A program made the translations under genes and the position numbers. Source: Neptunicoccus sediminis (GTDB lineage: Bacteria; Pseudomonadota; Alphaproteobacteria; Rhodobacterales; Rhodobacteraceae). Taken from it: a DNA stretch of 64,000 nt. The stretch is taken from positions 1 to 64,000 of the forward strand of contig NZ_MDVX01000017.1 in assembly GCF_001719615.1 (NCBI RefSeq). The letters run 5' to 3'. Below the pieces are notes generated by a model. That model worked only from the letters and a program-made list of their open reading frames with translations. It was not told the origin of the DNA and did no database searches. Of this stretch, positions 25,437 to 35,686 are shown piece by piece. How positions within the stretch are numbered: the first letter of the stretch is position 1; every line of letters starts with the position of its first letter.

Positions 25437-28349
25437 CTATTCCGCCGCTGCTTTGCTCACCAGACGGTCCAGCGCATCGCGCAACTGGATTTCCTGAAAC
25501 GGTTTCGTCAGCACTTCGCAATTGCCCAGAACTTCGGCCGCCTGAACCTCTATGCCGCCGGTAGCAAAGACAATCGGCAGGCCGGGAAACGTTGTCCGCG
25601 CTTCTGTAGCAAGCTCTTCCCCCGATTGGCCGGGCAAACCGACATCCGTGACCAGCGCCCCGATCTGCTGCTCTTTCAGCAGGTCTAAAGCATCATCGCC
25701 GTTTGTGGCCTCAAACACGGTGTAACCTGCCTCGCGCAGACCCTCGGCTATGTCGGTCAGGATCAGAAAGTCATCTTCGCAAACCAGAACCGACAGGCCG
25801 TTGGACGCGCCCTCGGCCACTGTCTGAGACGGCGCAAGCGCAGATGTCTCTGCCTCTGCCTCTGCCTCTGCCTCCGGCTGGTCGGTCGCGGGCACGTAGG
25901 CCGCGTCAAGCACCTGACGGATTTTGCGTTGCAGTTCCGGCTGCGTGTAAGGTTTGCTCAGCAATTGCACGCCTTCGTTCAGAACCCCGTCATGTACGAT
26001 GGCATCCTGCACATAACCCGAGGTGAACAGCACCGGCAAATCAGGCCGGATCTCCTGAATTTGCTTGGCCAGTTCCTGCCCGTTGGTTTTTCCGGGCATC
26101 ACCACATCCGTAAACAACAGGTCGATCGTGTGAATCCGGTCCAGAATGATCAGCGCCTCATCCGCATCCGCCGCCGGCAACACCCCGTAGCCGAGATCCT
26201 CCAGCATCAGGCGGGCGGTCTCGCGCACCTCGTCGTCATCCTCAACCATCAGAATGGTTTCGGTGCCGTACATCACGCCGTCGGTGCTGGTCTGCGTCCC
26301 TGTTTCCACTGCTTTAAGCGTACGTGGCAGGTAAATATTGATCGCCGTTCCGCTTCCGACCGCGCTGGTGATGGTGATATGGCCGCCCGATTGTTTGGCG
26401 AACCCGTAGACCATCGACAACCCCAATCCGGTGCCCTGTCCCTCTAGTTTGGTGGTGAAAAATGGCTCGAAGATTTTCTCTACAATCTCCGGAGGCATGC
26501 CGCAGCCGGTGTCGCGCACCGAGAATGACACATATTGCCCCGCATCCACCACCGGATGGGAGGCCGCATAGGCCGCATCAAATTCCGCATTGCCAAGTTC
26601 GATCGTCAGACGCCCCTGCCCGTCCATCGCATCCCGCGCGTTGATGGCAAGGTTCAGCAGCGCGTTTTCCATATTGTTGGGATCGACATAGGTGTTCCAC
26701 AGCCCGTCCGCGACAATCGTTTCCAGTTCCACCCCTTCCCCGACCGCGCTGCTGATAATTTCGGTATTTTCCACCAGAAGTTCCGCCAGATTAAGAGGCA
26801 CAGGCGACAGCGGCTGTTTTCGCGCAAAGGACAGCAGTTGCGAGGCCAGCATCGCCCCGCGCGCCACACTTTTGGAGGCTTGTTCCAACCGCTCATGCGC
26901 CGGAGACCCGGCTTCGATCTCACGCGAGACCATTTGCAGATTTCCGGTGATCACTTGCAACAGGTTATTGAAATCATGGGCGATCCCCCCAGCAAGCCCG
27001 CCGATAGCCTCCATCTTCTGGCTTTGGCGCAGGGTGGCGTGCAGTTCTTCCAGTTCCCGATTGCGACGGGACACACGGGTTTCTAGCGTGGCGTTCAGCC
27101 GTTCGATCTGCTCTTCCGAAGCTTTGCGGTCCTCAATGTCTGTATTGGTACCAACCCAGCCGGTCAGCGTGCCATCTTCGGCGCGTAAAGGGGAGGCACG
27201 CACAATATGCCAGCGGTAGCTGCCATCAGCCTTTCGGATGCGAAATTCTGTCTCATAGTTAACTTCGTTTTCAATGGCATACGCCCATTTCGCCATCGCC
27301 CCGTCAACATCTTCGGAATGTAGAACCCGGATCCAATCGGGACCGTAAAGCGAGCCTTCGACTTCCCCCGTATAGTCGTAAACGCGATCGTTCAGCCAAT
27401 TCAGCCCGCCATCCCGATCTGCAGTCCAGACATGATTTGGCATGGATTGCGCCATGGTCCGGAACTTTTCACGGGTGGCCGTCAGATCCGCTTCCGCTGT
27501 CTTTTGTGCGGTCACATCATGGCCCTGCACAAGTATGCCGCTGACCACCCCGTCAGCGTCCTTCAGCGGATGAAACATGAAATCGACGTAAAATTGTTCA
27601 GGCTCCTCCTTTGCGGTCGCCTGAAGCGTTGCCGGCATCCCCCGAAAGGACACGGCCTCTCCGGAAGTATAAACCTTGTCCAGCAGCTCGAAAAAGCCCT
27701 GACCCTCAAGATCGGGAAACGCATCCCGCACGGTCCGGCCAACGATTTCCCTGGGACCGATCAGATCGGTATAGGTCTTGTTGGCTATTTCGAACACATG
27801 GTCCGCCCCGCTCAGCACCGCCATAAAGCTTGGCGCCTGATCAAAGGCCGACTTGAAGAATTCGGTCATGGCCTCAAGTTCGAGGTTCTTGTTTGCCACC
27901 GCCTCTGCCCGCTGGATCATCGCAACCTGCTCGGGCAGAAGCTTTAGCCCCTCAGGATTGTCACCGCGGTACATTCTGGTCACATCCACGGTGTTTTGCA
28001 GGATGAATTCCACACTGTTATCGGCCCGCAGGATCGGTGTGTGCGTCGCGCTCCAATACCGGTTCTCGATCAATCCGTCAGCGGTTTCTATCGGATAGGG
28101 GATCAACGGCAAATGGTCAGGCTTGCCGGTTTCGAACACTTTGCGGAAAGAGCCCTTCAGCATCTTGTCAGACACGGAGTCCTCTGGTGCGGGGAATTCC
28201 TCAGTCATCAGGCGGCCGATGATCCGCTCACGGGTGCGGCCCGTCACTTGCAAATAGGCTTCATTGGCCCAAACCATACGCAGGTCCGCGTCTACCAGAA
28301 CGTAAGGCGACAAGGCGGAAGCAAAAATTGCGTCCAGATTGATTTGCAT
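25437..28349 (-). CDS. PAS-containing hybrid sensor histidine kinase with two receiver domains
   Basis: A 970-residue cytoplasmic sensor with no membrane segment. Order: PAS (about 5-125), PAS (about 175-290), PAS/PAC (about 300-415), coiled coil, HisKA with [14 protein letters not shown] (phospho-His near 456), HATPase_c with [19 protein letters not shown] and [12 protein letters not shown], receiver 1 (VEDDDEVRE ... [10 protein letters not shown], Asp near 747) and receiver 2 ([10 protein letters not shown] ... [10 protein letters not shown], Asp near 901). The AHDFNN H-box marks a well-known PAS-hybrid kinase group. An Ala-Glu hexanucleotide repeat encodes the linker between receivers. No output regulator lies beside it. 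Confidence 0.9.
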   Translation of the reverse strand: MQINLDAIFASALSPYVLVDADLRMVWANEAYLQVTGRTRERIIGRLMTEEFPAPEDSVSDKMLKGSFRKVFETGKPDHLPLIPYPIETADGLIENRYWSATHTPILRADNSVEFILQNTVDVTRMYRGDNPEGLKLLPEQVAMIQRAEAVANKNLELEAMTEFFKSAFDQAPSFMAVLSGADHVFEIANKTYTDLIGPREIVGRTVRDAFPDLEGQGFFELLDKVYTSGEAVSFRGMPATLQATAKEEPEQFYVDFMFHPLKDADGVVSGILVQGHDVTAQKTAEADLTATREKFRTMAQSMPNHVWTADRDGGLNWLNDRVYDYTGEVEGSLYGPDWIRVLHSEDVDGAMAKWAYAIENEVNYETEFRIRKADGSYRWHIVRASPLRAEDGTLTGWVGTNTDIEDRKASEEQIERLNATLETRVSRRNRELEELHATLRQSQKMEAIGGLAGGIAHDFNNLLQVITGNLQMVSREIEAGSPAHERLEQASKSVARGAMLASQLLSFARKQPLSPVPLNLAELLVENTEIISSAVGEGVELETIVADGLWNTYVDPNNMENALLNLAINARDAMDGQGRLTIELGNAEFDAAYAASHPVVDAGQYVSFSVRDTGCGMPPEIVEKIFEPFFTTKLEGQGTGLGLSMVYGFAKQSGGHITITSAVGSGTAINIYLPRTLKAVETGTQTSTDGVMYGTETILMVEDDDEVRETARLMLEDLGYGVLPAADADEALIILDRIHTIDLLFTDVVMPGKTNGQELAKQIQEIRPDLPVLFTSGYVQDAIVHDGVLNEGVQLLSKPYTQPELQRKIRQVLDAAYVPATDQPEAEAEAEAETSALAPSQTVAEGASNGLSVLVCEDDFLILTDIAEGLREAGYTVFEATNGDDALDLLKEQQIGALVTDVGLPGQSGEELATEARTTFPGLPIVFATGGIEVQAAEVLGNCEVLTKPFQEIQLRDALDRLVSKAAAE
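25848..25871. repeat. In-frame hexanucleotide repeat (CTCTGC x4)
   Basis: Four perfect tandem copies, with a degenerate fifth, inside the hybrid kinase gene. They encode alternating Ala-Glu in the linker between the two receiver domains. Copy-number change would lengthen or shorten the linker without a frameshift. Confidence 0.8.
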
Positions 28350-28635
28350 TCCGACAACTCCGTCAATCTAAGGCTATCCGGGTTCAATAATATCTACAAA
28401 TCAGCCTCTTAAGCAACAGGTCAGAGGCCGTTCCCGACACGAGAAAACACGCGAATCTTGTTTGAGATTTAGATCATTTTTGCATCAATTCAAATACTCT
28501 GTGCGGACCCTTATACGAATGTGTTTGCCCTGCCCCTTAACCCCGCTAACTTCATTAAAAACAAGCAGATTTACATGGTCGTCCGGTCAGGGCTGCTTTC
28601 TGCGTATTCGGGTACGGCTTAGGGATGGCGAGACA

Positions 28636-29892
28636 ATGAAAACAAGATTTATCCATTCGGTTCTGCAATTGCGCAAACGGCTGTGGTTTAAACCATTGGT
28701 TTATTGTCTGATTGCCGTCTCAACCGCGCTTTTTGCCCAGTTTGCCGACAGTCTGCCCTTTAGCAAAAAACTGCCGGAAATCACCTCGGGCACGATTGAA
28801 ACCCTGCTGACGATCATTTCGTCCTCAATGCTTGCCGTGGCCACATTTGCGGTCGGGTCCATGCTGTCCTCCTATTCCTCTGCAAGCCAGTCCGCCACCC
28901 CGCGTGCCTTTACCCTTGTGCTGGAAGATGATGTTTCCAAAACCGCACTATCCAGCTTCATCGGTGCTTTCATTTTCAGCATTGTCTCTATCGTTGCGCT
29001 GAAAACCGGCTTTTACGGGCGCGGCGGATTGTTTGTGCTGTTCTTGCTGACTTTGGCGATTTTTGCGTGGGTCATTCTGACCTTCGTGCGCTGGGTCGAT
29101 AACATCGCGCGGCTGGGACGTTTGGGCAGCACGATCAACAAAGCCGAGAGCGCGGCCCGCAAATGTATGGAGAAACACCAGAAAGCCCCGTTTATGGGCG
29201 GGGTGCAAAAAACGGTCACGAATACGCTGGTTGGGGTGAAGATATACTGCGACGAAGTTGGCTATGTGCAATATGTGAATATGAGCGCGCTTCAGGAACT
29301 GGCCGAAGAGCACAATCTGCGCATGATGATTTCCGCCCCCGCCGGTCATTTTCTGGCGCCCGACCAGCCGATTGTTGTACTCGACACGCTGGTGGAACCC
29401 GCACCGGAGATTGTTACCGAGATTCAGGAAGCTCTGGTCATTGGCGTCAATCGCACTTTTGACGAAGACCCCCGCTTTGGTCTGGTCGTTCTCGCTGAAA
29501 TTGCAGCGCGTGCGCTCTCGCCGGCGGTGAATGATCCGGGAACCGCAATCGTCATCATCGGCAGCTTTGTACGCCTGTTTTCCCGATGGGCCGATATTGC
29601 GGCCCAGCAAGACGAACCAAAGATCGCTTATGACCGGATTATCGTACCGGAACTTGAAATCTGCGAACTCTTCGACGATGCCTTTACCCCGATTGCACGG
29701 GACGGGGCTGGCACGGTAGAGGTCGGCATCCGGCTGCAAAAAGCCTTTCTCTCGATCAAGAGGCTGGATTACCCCGGCATGGATACAGAGGCACGACGCC
29801 ATTCAAAACTGGCGCTGGAACGGGCAAGGCACAAGCTGCCAATCAAGGATGATCTGGACAGGGTTGAACAGATCGCCTCACACATTGGCTGA
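28636..29892 (+). CDS. DUF2254 family membrane protein
   Basis: A 418-residue protein with four N-terminal membrane segments (around residues 16-36, 50-75, 95-120 and 125-145) and a soluble C-terminal half. SSSMLAVATFAVGSMLSSYSSASQSATPRAF is the highly conserved DUF2254 block, and ALSPAVNDPGTAI with a following regulatory-like region occurs in the C-terminal half. The molecular role is not known. ATG at 28636 gives the first membrane segment directly. It is divergent from the hybrid kinase and 239 bases upstream of the CHASE kinase gene on the same strand. Confidence 0.85.
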   Translation: MKTRFIHSVLQLRKRLWFKPLVYCLIAVSTALFAQFADSLPFSKKLPEITSGTIETLLTIISSSMLAVATFAVGSMLSSYSSASQSATPRAFTLVLEDDVSKTALSSFIGAFIFSIVSIVALKTGFYGRGGLFVLFLLTLAIFAWVILTFVRWVDNIARLGRLGSTINKAESAARKCMEKHQKAPFMGGVQKTVTNTLVGVKIYCDEVGYVQYVNMSALQELAEEHNLRMMISAPAGHFLAPDQPIVVLDTLVEPAPEIVTEIQEALVIGVNRTFDEDPRFGLVVLAEIAARALSPAVNDPGTAIVIIGSFVRLFSRWADIAAQQDEPKIAYDRIIVPELEICELFDDAFTPIARDGAGTVEVGIRLQKAFLSIKRLDYPGMDTEARRHSKLALERARHKLPIKDDLDRVEQIASHIG

Positions 29893-30131
29893 GCGGTGCA
29901 ACCCGCACCATTCCGGCTTGCGACACGCCAGGCTGCGCAAACTCCCCCTGATCTACCTATAGCTGTGTGACATACAAACCGCTCAGTAATGGTAAACGTG
30001 CGGCAACAGTCATTTTTCGACTGCGCTGGCAGCAAAAGTCCGCTTACAGTTCGCTTAGATAAAATGTGTGTCCGGCTGGCTGTTCTTTGGAACTGGCACA
30101 GTAAGGACACCGAGCGACGGGCAGATCGAGT

Positions 30132-32570
30132 ATGAATTCAAAACGGGGTTCGTTTTGGTTGCAATGGATGGTGATCGGGTTCTGCCTGACCGCATCTGTT
30201 CTGGCCTCTATCGGGGTGAAACGCATTGCCGACCACAAATCGGAAGAAAACTTTTCGGTTATTGTGGAACAGGCGGTCGCCTCTCTCAGCCGCACTGCCG
30301 AAATTTATGAACGCACACTGGGCGGGCTTGCCGGATTGTTTATCGCATCGGTAGACATCAGTTTTACCGAGATGGACGACTACGCCCGCGCCATCGACAT
30401 TCATGACAACCAGTCCGGCATCAACGCCATCGGCTTTGCCTCGCACGGCAGCGAAAACCCCGATAGTCTGATCGTGCGGCGCATCCGCCCGCGCACGCCG
30501 GGGGACTCTGTGATCGGGACGGACTTCAGTCTTTACCCCGAAGTGATCGCCGCCGCAAAGTCAGCACGCGCGACGGGACAGCTCGCACTGGTGCCTGACG
30601 TCAAGCTTCCCATTAACGGTGAATTGCTCAGCAAGGGGATCCTGCTGCGCCCCGTCACCCGCCTGTCGCGGGTAGAACCGGACGGTTCGATCCGCCTTGA
30701 AGAATTTCTCGGCTATGTTTTTGCAGTCATTGATATGGACAGTGCCTTTGACACCCTGTCACCGGCGCAAAAAGAACTGGTCGAACTGCGGGCCTGGTTT
30801 ACCGACACCATCCCGACAACCCCGCCCCTGTTCCAGAATATCCCGGAAGAAAACGCCAACCCTGAGCCCAGGTTCGTGCGCGATATGTATGTTGAGGGTT
30901 TTGGCCGCCCGATCCGCCTGCTCTGGACCGGCTCCAACAGGTTTGATCAGATCCAGCCTTTCCGCGCCCATTGGGTCATGCTGGCGCTCTGCCTTGCTGT
31001 GACCGCTCTGATTATGATGATGTTGCGCTTTATGAACCGGCGCGAACGCACCATTTCGCGGCTTGTCGAACAGAAATCCAGCGAACTGGCGACACGGGAA
31101 AAAGAACGCCGATCCATCATCGAAAACGCCATGCTCGCAATCGTGTCCACGAATGCGGACGGGCGTATTCTTCAGGTGAACGGCGCGGCACAAACGCTCT
31201 TGCTGACGCCAAAAACCGTCGGTCTCGAAAGCCGCAACATCGTCGAAGTCCTGCCCGGTCTGGACCTGAGTGTTCCGGACTCCCGTTTCAAACTGACCTT
31301 GCCTGCCTCGGAATACAGCCACGGCGAGACCATTCTGGAGGTGGAGAAAAACACATGGATGACATCGGACAACGAATCCCGCGTCACCTTGTTGATGCGG
31401 GATATTACCAAACGGGAACGTCAGGCCCAGAAGATCGCCAAGATGGAAGAACGCTGGGATCTGGCGCTGATCGGAGCGCAAATCGGGGTGTTCGACATTG
31501 ATCTGAAAAATAACACATCTGTCGTTTCAAAGATGTGGCGGATGATGATGAATATTACCAGTTCGACCGACCCTGCCGATCCGTTCAACGACTTGCTGGA
31601 CTGTATTCACCCGGATGACCGCGAAAACCTGACCAAAGCGCACCGCGCCTGTATCGAAGGGGTCACTGAACGGGCCGAAGCCCGGTTCCGCGTCTCTGAT
31701 ACGGGCTCTGACTGGCGCTGGATCCAGTCCGACGCCATCGTGGTGGAATGGGACGAAGACGGCACCGCGCTGCGTATGATCGGCACACAGGTGGACATTA
31801 CCGACCGCATTCGGGTGGAACGGATGAAACAGGATTTCGTCGCCACCGTCAGCCACGAATTGCGCACGCCGCTCACCTCGATCAAAGGCTCACTCGGCCT
31901 GCTGGAATCCCAAGTGGCCGAAGCCAAGCTTCCGGTCGCAACCCGACTGGTCGAGATCGCCCAGTCCAATTCCGAACGGCTCTATAATCTGGTGAATGAC
32001 ATTCTGGATATGGAAAAGATGAACGCCGGACAGATGCACATCGACGCCAAGGCAGAATCCCTGAGCAAACTACTGGTGCTGGTGTCCGACCAGATCGCCC
32101 CCTATGCCGCGCAATGCGGAGTCGGGCTGGATGTCTCTATCCCCAAAGGCAACTACCGCATCTGGACAGATCAGAAGCGGATCATTCAGGTGCTGACCAA
32201 CCTGCTGTCCAACGCGTGCAAATTCTCTGATCAGGACACACGGGTCCGGCTTAGCGCGCAGCTTCTTTCCGGAGAGGTCCGCATCGCCGTGACCAATCAC
32301 GGCCCCGGCATCCCCGAAGAATTTCACAACCGGATTTTCCAGCCGTTTGCACAGGCCGACACCAAGGCGAATAAAAAGAAAGTCGGCACGGGTCTCGGCC
32401 TGAACATCTCCCGTCATCTGGTGGAATCTATGGGCGGCACGATCGGTTTCAAAAGCATCCCGGGACAAAAAACCATATTCTGGTTCACCTGCCCGCTCGC
32501 GGAGGACACAGATACCGATTTTGATGATACTGACATTGAAGACATCGACCAGTTGCGCACGGCCTCCTGA
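30132..32570 (+). CDS. CHASE-domain PAS sensor histidine kinase
   Basis: An 812-residue inner-membrane kinase. Order: membrane segment (about 10-28), periplasmic CHASE-type sensor (about 70-250, including YERTLGGLAGLF and FLGYVFAVIDMDSAF), second membrane segment (about 284-302), coiled coil, PAS (about 335-425), PAS/PAC (about 445-560), HisKA with FVATVSHELRTPLTSIKGSL (His near 575), and HATPase_c with NLLSNACKFS, HGPGIP and GTGLGLNISRHL. The C-terminal tail is acidic (EDTDTDFDDTDIEDID). CHASE domains sense small extracellular ligands; the ligand is unknown. No response regulator is adjacent. Confidence 0.9.
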   Translation: MNSKRGSFWLQWMVIGFCLTASVLASIGVKRIADHKSEENFSVIVEQAVASLSRTAEIYERTLGGLAGLFIASVDISFTEMDDYARAIDIHDNQSGINAIGFASHGSENPDSLIVRRIRPRTPGDSVIGTDFSLYPEVIAAAKSARATGQLALVPDVKLPINGELLSKGILLRPVTRLSRVEPDGSIRLEEFLGYVFAVIDMDSAFDTLSPAQKELVELRAWFTDTIPTTPPLFQNIPEENANPEPRFVRDMYVEGFGRPIRLLWTGSNRFDQIQPFRAHWVMLALCLAVTALIMMMLRFMNRRERTISRLVEQKSSELATREKERRSIIENAMLAIVSTNADGRILQVNGAAQTLLLTPKTVGLESRNIVEVLPGLDLSVPDSRFKLTLPASEYSHGETILEVEKNTWMTSDNESRVTLLMRDITKRERQAQKIAKMEERWDLALIGAQIGVFDIDLKNNTSVVSKMWRMMMNITSSTDPADPFNDLLDCIHPDDRENLTKAHRACIEGVTERAEARFRVSDTGSDWRWIQSDAIVVEWDEDGTALRMIGTQVDITDRIRVERMKQDFVATVSHELRTPLTSIKGSLGLLESQVAEAKLPVATRLVEIAQSNSERLYNLVNDILDMEKMNAGQMHIDAKAESLSKLLVLVSDQIAPYAAQCGVGLDVSIPKGNYRIWTDQKRIIQVLTNLLSNACKFSDQDTRVRLSAQLLSGEVRIAVTNHGPGIPEEFHNRIFQPFAQADTKANKKKVGTGLGLNISRHLVESMGGTIGFKSIPGQKTIFWFTCPLAEDTDTDFDDTDIEDIDQLRTAS

Positions 32571-32612
32571 TGCCGACCGTTGCTGCAAACCGTTGCGCGA
32601 ACTGTCCGCAGA

Positions 32613-33503
32613 TTAGTCGTAACGCTCTGGTGAGAGCATCATGACGTTATCCATCCGCTCGATATAATAGAGATCATCTTCGTAGTTCTCCGTCATACCT
32701 TCGGTCAGTTCTTCGGGCCAGTGCAACTCATCATTAAAGCCCTGCGTGCTCGGAAATTTCCGGTCGAACGCTCGGTTCAACTTCTCAAACTCTGCCCGCG
32801 TCCCGACAGGATGCTCCTTCAGGTAAGAGTGCATCAGGATCGCCCCGCGCAAGGACAAACCGCTGTTCACCGGGGCGCTTGACCCCACCAGAAGCTCTCG
32901 GTTTTTGATCCCCGTCAGCGCCTGCGCCACATCGCGCCACATCAAAGGATAATCCTCATACCGCCAGGTCGTGATCGGCAAATCGGCCTTTTTCAACTGT
33001 GCGCGGTGCAAATAGTCCGACCAGCGCAACCCTTGCAGATTGGCATCCGCCACAAAATCCTCAAACGACAGGGCCGGATTATGCCGCATCCCCGCACAGT
33101 AACAGGACGGGATAAAGCTCGCCGGATTGCGCAGGCCAACAAAAACCCGCAGCGACTCGCCGTTCAGAACGTTCAGGATCCGCGACATGGTGGTGGCAAT
33201 GCGGGGGTAAAAATACTCTTTTCCCACAGGCCGCATCAATGTTCCCGAAATACTCGGATCAATCATCACCACACGACGATAGCTCTGATCTTTGGTTAAC
33301 GCTGAAACCAGCTCCGCTTTTACGTCCCTTGGGGTCGCGCCCCTGCTAATCTGCTTGATCGCCCGCGCAAACGCCCGTTCCGCCTGATCGGCGAGAGGCA
33401 CGCAAATGCCTTGGGACTGCAACAGATCACGGTTCTGCCAGAGCATCTTGCGAAGGTGTTGCGTTGCGCTCCGGTGCACGCCGATATGAAGTCTGAAATC
33501 CAT
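32613..33503 (-). CDS. Sulfotransferase-like protein
   Basis: A 296-residue protein starting MDFRLHIGVHRSATQHLRKMLWQNRDLL. The strand-loop-helix with G-x-x-R-S-A-T-x-H-L resembles the 5'-phosphosulfate-binding loop of PAPS-dependent sulfotransferases. LRVFVGLRNPASFIPSCY at about residue 120-140 matches the 3'-phosphate-binding R...S region. A full catalytic set cannot be confirmed by eye. ATG at 33503 gives a sensible N-terminus; the longer open frame upstream is antisense to the next gene. It is divergent from an Fbp-type permease with a 55-base gap. A second, unlike member of this fold is at 40923. Confidence 0.65.
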   Translation of the reverse strand: MDFRLHIGVHRSATQHLRKMLWQNRDLLQSQGICVPLADQAERAFARAIKQISRGATPRDVKAELVSALTKDQSYRRVVMIDPSISGTLMRPVGKEYFYPRIATTMSRILNVLNGESLRVFVGLRNPASFIPSCYCAGMRHNPALSFEDFVADANLQGLRWSDYLHRAQLKKADLPITTWRYEDYPLMWRDVAQALTGIKNRELLVGSSAPVNSGLSLRGAILMHSYLKEHPVGTRAEFEKLNRAFDRKFPSTQGFNDELHWPEELTEGMTENYEDDLYYIERMDNVMMLSPERYD

Positions 33504-33558
33504 TGACTGCCTGTTACACGTGTAGACACCGAAATAGCTTTGGTTTAAGCGCGGATCA

Positions 33559-35223
33559 ATGGTTGAAACATCAGATATAGCGGCTGTCACTTCTGCGCCA
33601 CGGCGCCGGCGGTATGGTCTGGACGGCTGGACGCTGCTCGGACTGTGCATTGCCCTGCTCGTGATCCTGCCGGTCGCTACGGTTTTCTGGCTTGCCTTGT
33701 TTCCGCGCGAAAACATCTGGCCCCATCTGCTGGCCACCACCCTGCCCCGTTACCTGACCAATTCGGTCATCATGATGGCCGGCGTTGGCCTGCTGGCGGG
33801 CGTGATCGGCACCCTGTCGGCCTGGCTGGTCGTCATGTACCGGTTTCCCGGACGCAACGTGCTGCAATGGGCATTACTGCTGCCCCTGTCCATCCCCGCC
33901 TATATCGCGGCCTTCGCGGTCGTAGACTTCCTTGAATATGCCGGACCGTTGCAAACCGGCGTCCGCGCACTGTTCGGCTGGGCAACGCCACGGGATTACC
34001 TCTTCCCTGAAATCCGCTCCCGCGGTATCGCCATCATCGTTCTTGCAGGCGCGCTTTACCCCTATGTGTATTTTCTCACGCGCAGTGTTTTTCGCACCCA
34101 GTCCGGCGCCGCCATAGAGGTCTCCCGCGCCCTGGGCTGTGGCCCGGTGGCGAGCTTTCTGCGGGTGGGCCTTCCCCTCGCCCGCCCTGCCATAGCGGCC
34201 GGTGTGGCCATCGTGATGATGGAAACCCTGAACGAATTCGGCGCGATGGAATTTTTCGCCGTGCAAACCCTGACCACGGGCATTTTCACCGTCTGGCTGG
34301 AGGCCAGCAATGCCGGCGGGGCCGCGCAACTGGCCTGCGTGATTCTGGTGTTTGTCACTGTCCTTGTCCTTCTGGAAAAATTCTCCCGCCGCCGGATAAA
34401 ATTCCACGAAACGGCCCGCAACATGCGACCGCCCGAGCGGCAACACCTTCGCGGCATCAAAGGTCTCACCGCTTCGCTGTTTTGCACCCTTCCCGTGCTC
34501 ATCGGTTTCATCCTCCCTATTGCGATCCTCGGGGATCACGCCTTTGGCCGCGCCAAACTCTGGAGCGATCCGGCCTTGTGGCAGGCTACCATGCGCACCG
34601 TGCTGATTGCCGGTGGCGCCGCGGCCATCACAGTCATAGCCGGCGTCCTGTTGGTGTTCAGCGTCCGCCTGTTCCGACACACCGGCCTAAGCCGTATTCT
34701 TCCCGTCACCACAATCGGTTACGCCGCACCAGGGGCCGTGCTTGGCCTGGGCTTCCTGATCCCGCTCTCGATGCTGGATCACCGGGTCGCTGATGGCATT
34801 CTCTGGCTGACAGGCTTTGATCCGGGTCTGTTGCTTGTCGGTTCTGTCGGCGCTGTCATGCTAGCCTATTGCGTGCGCTTTTTTGCAATCGCAGTGGGCA
34901 CGATTGACGCCGCTTTTACAAAAATCTCTCCCTCCCTTGGTATGGCCTCCCGTTCACTGGGACAATCCCCGCGACAGACATTGGTACGGCTTTACGCCCC
35001 GATGATAAGGGGCGCAGTTGCCACCGCAGCCCTGCTGATATTTGTCGACAGTGTAAAAGAACTGCCAGCAACATTATTGTTATATTCCAAGTCGACATTG
35101 GCCACCTCCGTCTATCAACACGCCTCTCTCGAAGACATCGAAGGCGCCGCACCTGCTGCGCTGGTTATCGTCCTGATAAGCCTGATTGCAGTTGCAATTG
35201 TCAGCCTGACAAACAGAGATTAA
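33559..35223 (+). CDS. Iron(III)-type ABC transporter permease (FbpB-like)
   Basis: A 554-residue fused permease with twelve hydrophobic segments in two halves of about 270 residues. Each half carries an EAA-type loop: EVSRALGCGPVASFLRVGLPLARPAI near 190 and MASRSLGQSPRQTLVRLYAPMI near 465, which contact the ATPase. This double-length layout is typical of FbpB/SfuB ferric-iron permeases. The binding protein and ATPase genes are not next to it: upstream is the divergent sulfotransferase-like gene, downstream a tRNA. It must work with subunits encoded elsewhere if active. Confidence 0.88.
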   Translation: MVETSDIAAVTSAPRRRRYGLDGWTLLGLCIALLVILPVATVFWLALFPRENIWPHLLATTLPRYLTNSVIMMAGVGLLAGVIGTLSAWLVVMYRFPGRNVLQWALLLPLSIPAYIAAFAVVDFLEYAGPLQTGVRALFGWATPRDYLFPEIRSRGIAIIVLAGALYPYVYFLTRSVFRTQSGAAIEVSRALGCGPVASFLRVGLPLARPAIAAGVAIVMMETLNEFGAMEFFAVQTLTTGIFTVWLEASNAGGAAQLACVILVFVTVLVLLEKFSRRRIKFHETARNMRPPERQHLRGIKGLTASLFCTLPVLIGFILPIAILGDHAFGRAKLWSDPALWQATMRTVLIAGGAAAITVIAGVLLVFSVRLFRHTGLSRILPVTTIGYAAPGAVLGLGFLIPLSMLDHRVADGILWLTGFDPGLLLVGSVGAVMLAYCVRFFAIAVGTIDAAFTKISPSLGMASRSLGQSPRQTLVRLYAPMIRGAVATAALLIFVDSVKELPATLLLYSKSTLATSVYQHASLEDIEGAAPAALVIVLISLIAVAIVSLTNRD

Positions 35224-35251
35224 TTTTTTGCAAACCTCCGCAAAAAACCTC

Positions 35252-35279
35252 TTGCATTCCCCCCCAACTTGCCTCAAAA
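35252..35279 (+). promoter_or_regulatory. Possible promoter of tRNA-Thr
   Basis: TTGCAT (35252-35257), 16-base spacer and TCAAAA (35274-35279), ending 11 bases before the tRNA. The -10 is a weak match. Confidence 0.4.
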
Positions 35280-35290
35280 GCCCCCCCAGT

Positions 35291-35366
35291 GCCCCTATAG
35301 CTCAGCTGGTAGAGCAACTGATTTGTAATCAGTAGGTCCGCGGTTCGAGTCCGTGTGGGGGCACCA
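35291..35366 (+). tRNA. tRNA-Thr (anticodon TGT)
   Basis: A 76-nt cloverleaf with encoded CCA. The acceptor GCCCCTA pairs with TGGGGGC. The anticodon stem ACTGA/TCAGT holds loop TTTGTAA, anticodon at 35324-35326. The T-loop is TTCGAGT. No integrase or duplicated 3' end was found nearby, so there is no sign of use as an island attachment site. Confidence 0.95.
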
Positions 35367-35686
35367 TTTCCTTATAAAAAACTTAGCAACCCGCTGCCTC
35401 TTCCAACGCATTTCGCGCGTGTGTTTTAGCTGTGTTTCGCGGTCCGCCGCCTCAGACTCTCTCCTGATCTGGCAATTACCCTGAGCGGTCGCCACACTGA
35501 CCGCAGGCGCGCTATCTTGCCCCCCTTCCTAAGACCTATCCTTTTGGACCTGAAACTACGCGGATGGACCGTTTGAATAGGTCTGCTATCCGGTAAACTG
35601 ACAGCGATTGCCCGATAAATATGTATTTTGATTCGAGTTGATGCGCCCGCTTGAATATCCAGCGCCGGAAGATGTAGCCAAGATCA
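35367..35686. other. Intergenic region tRNA-Thr / GEVED protein gene
   Basis: About 320 bases with no supported gene, RNA or clear repeat. Short open frames on the minus strand here include antisense tRNA and look spurious. Confidence 0.4.

Noticed and set aside
35295-35495. Minus-strand frame containing HTDSNRGPTDYKSVALPAEL
   Set aside because: This is the well-known false translation of the antisense of a tRNA gene, here tRNA-Thr.
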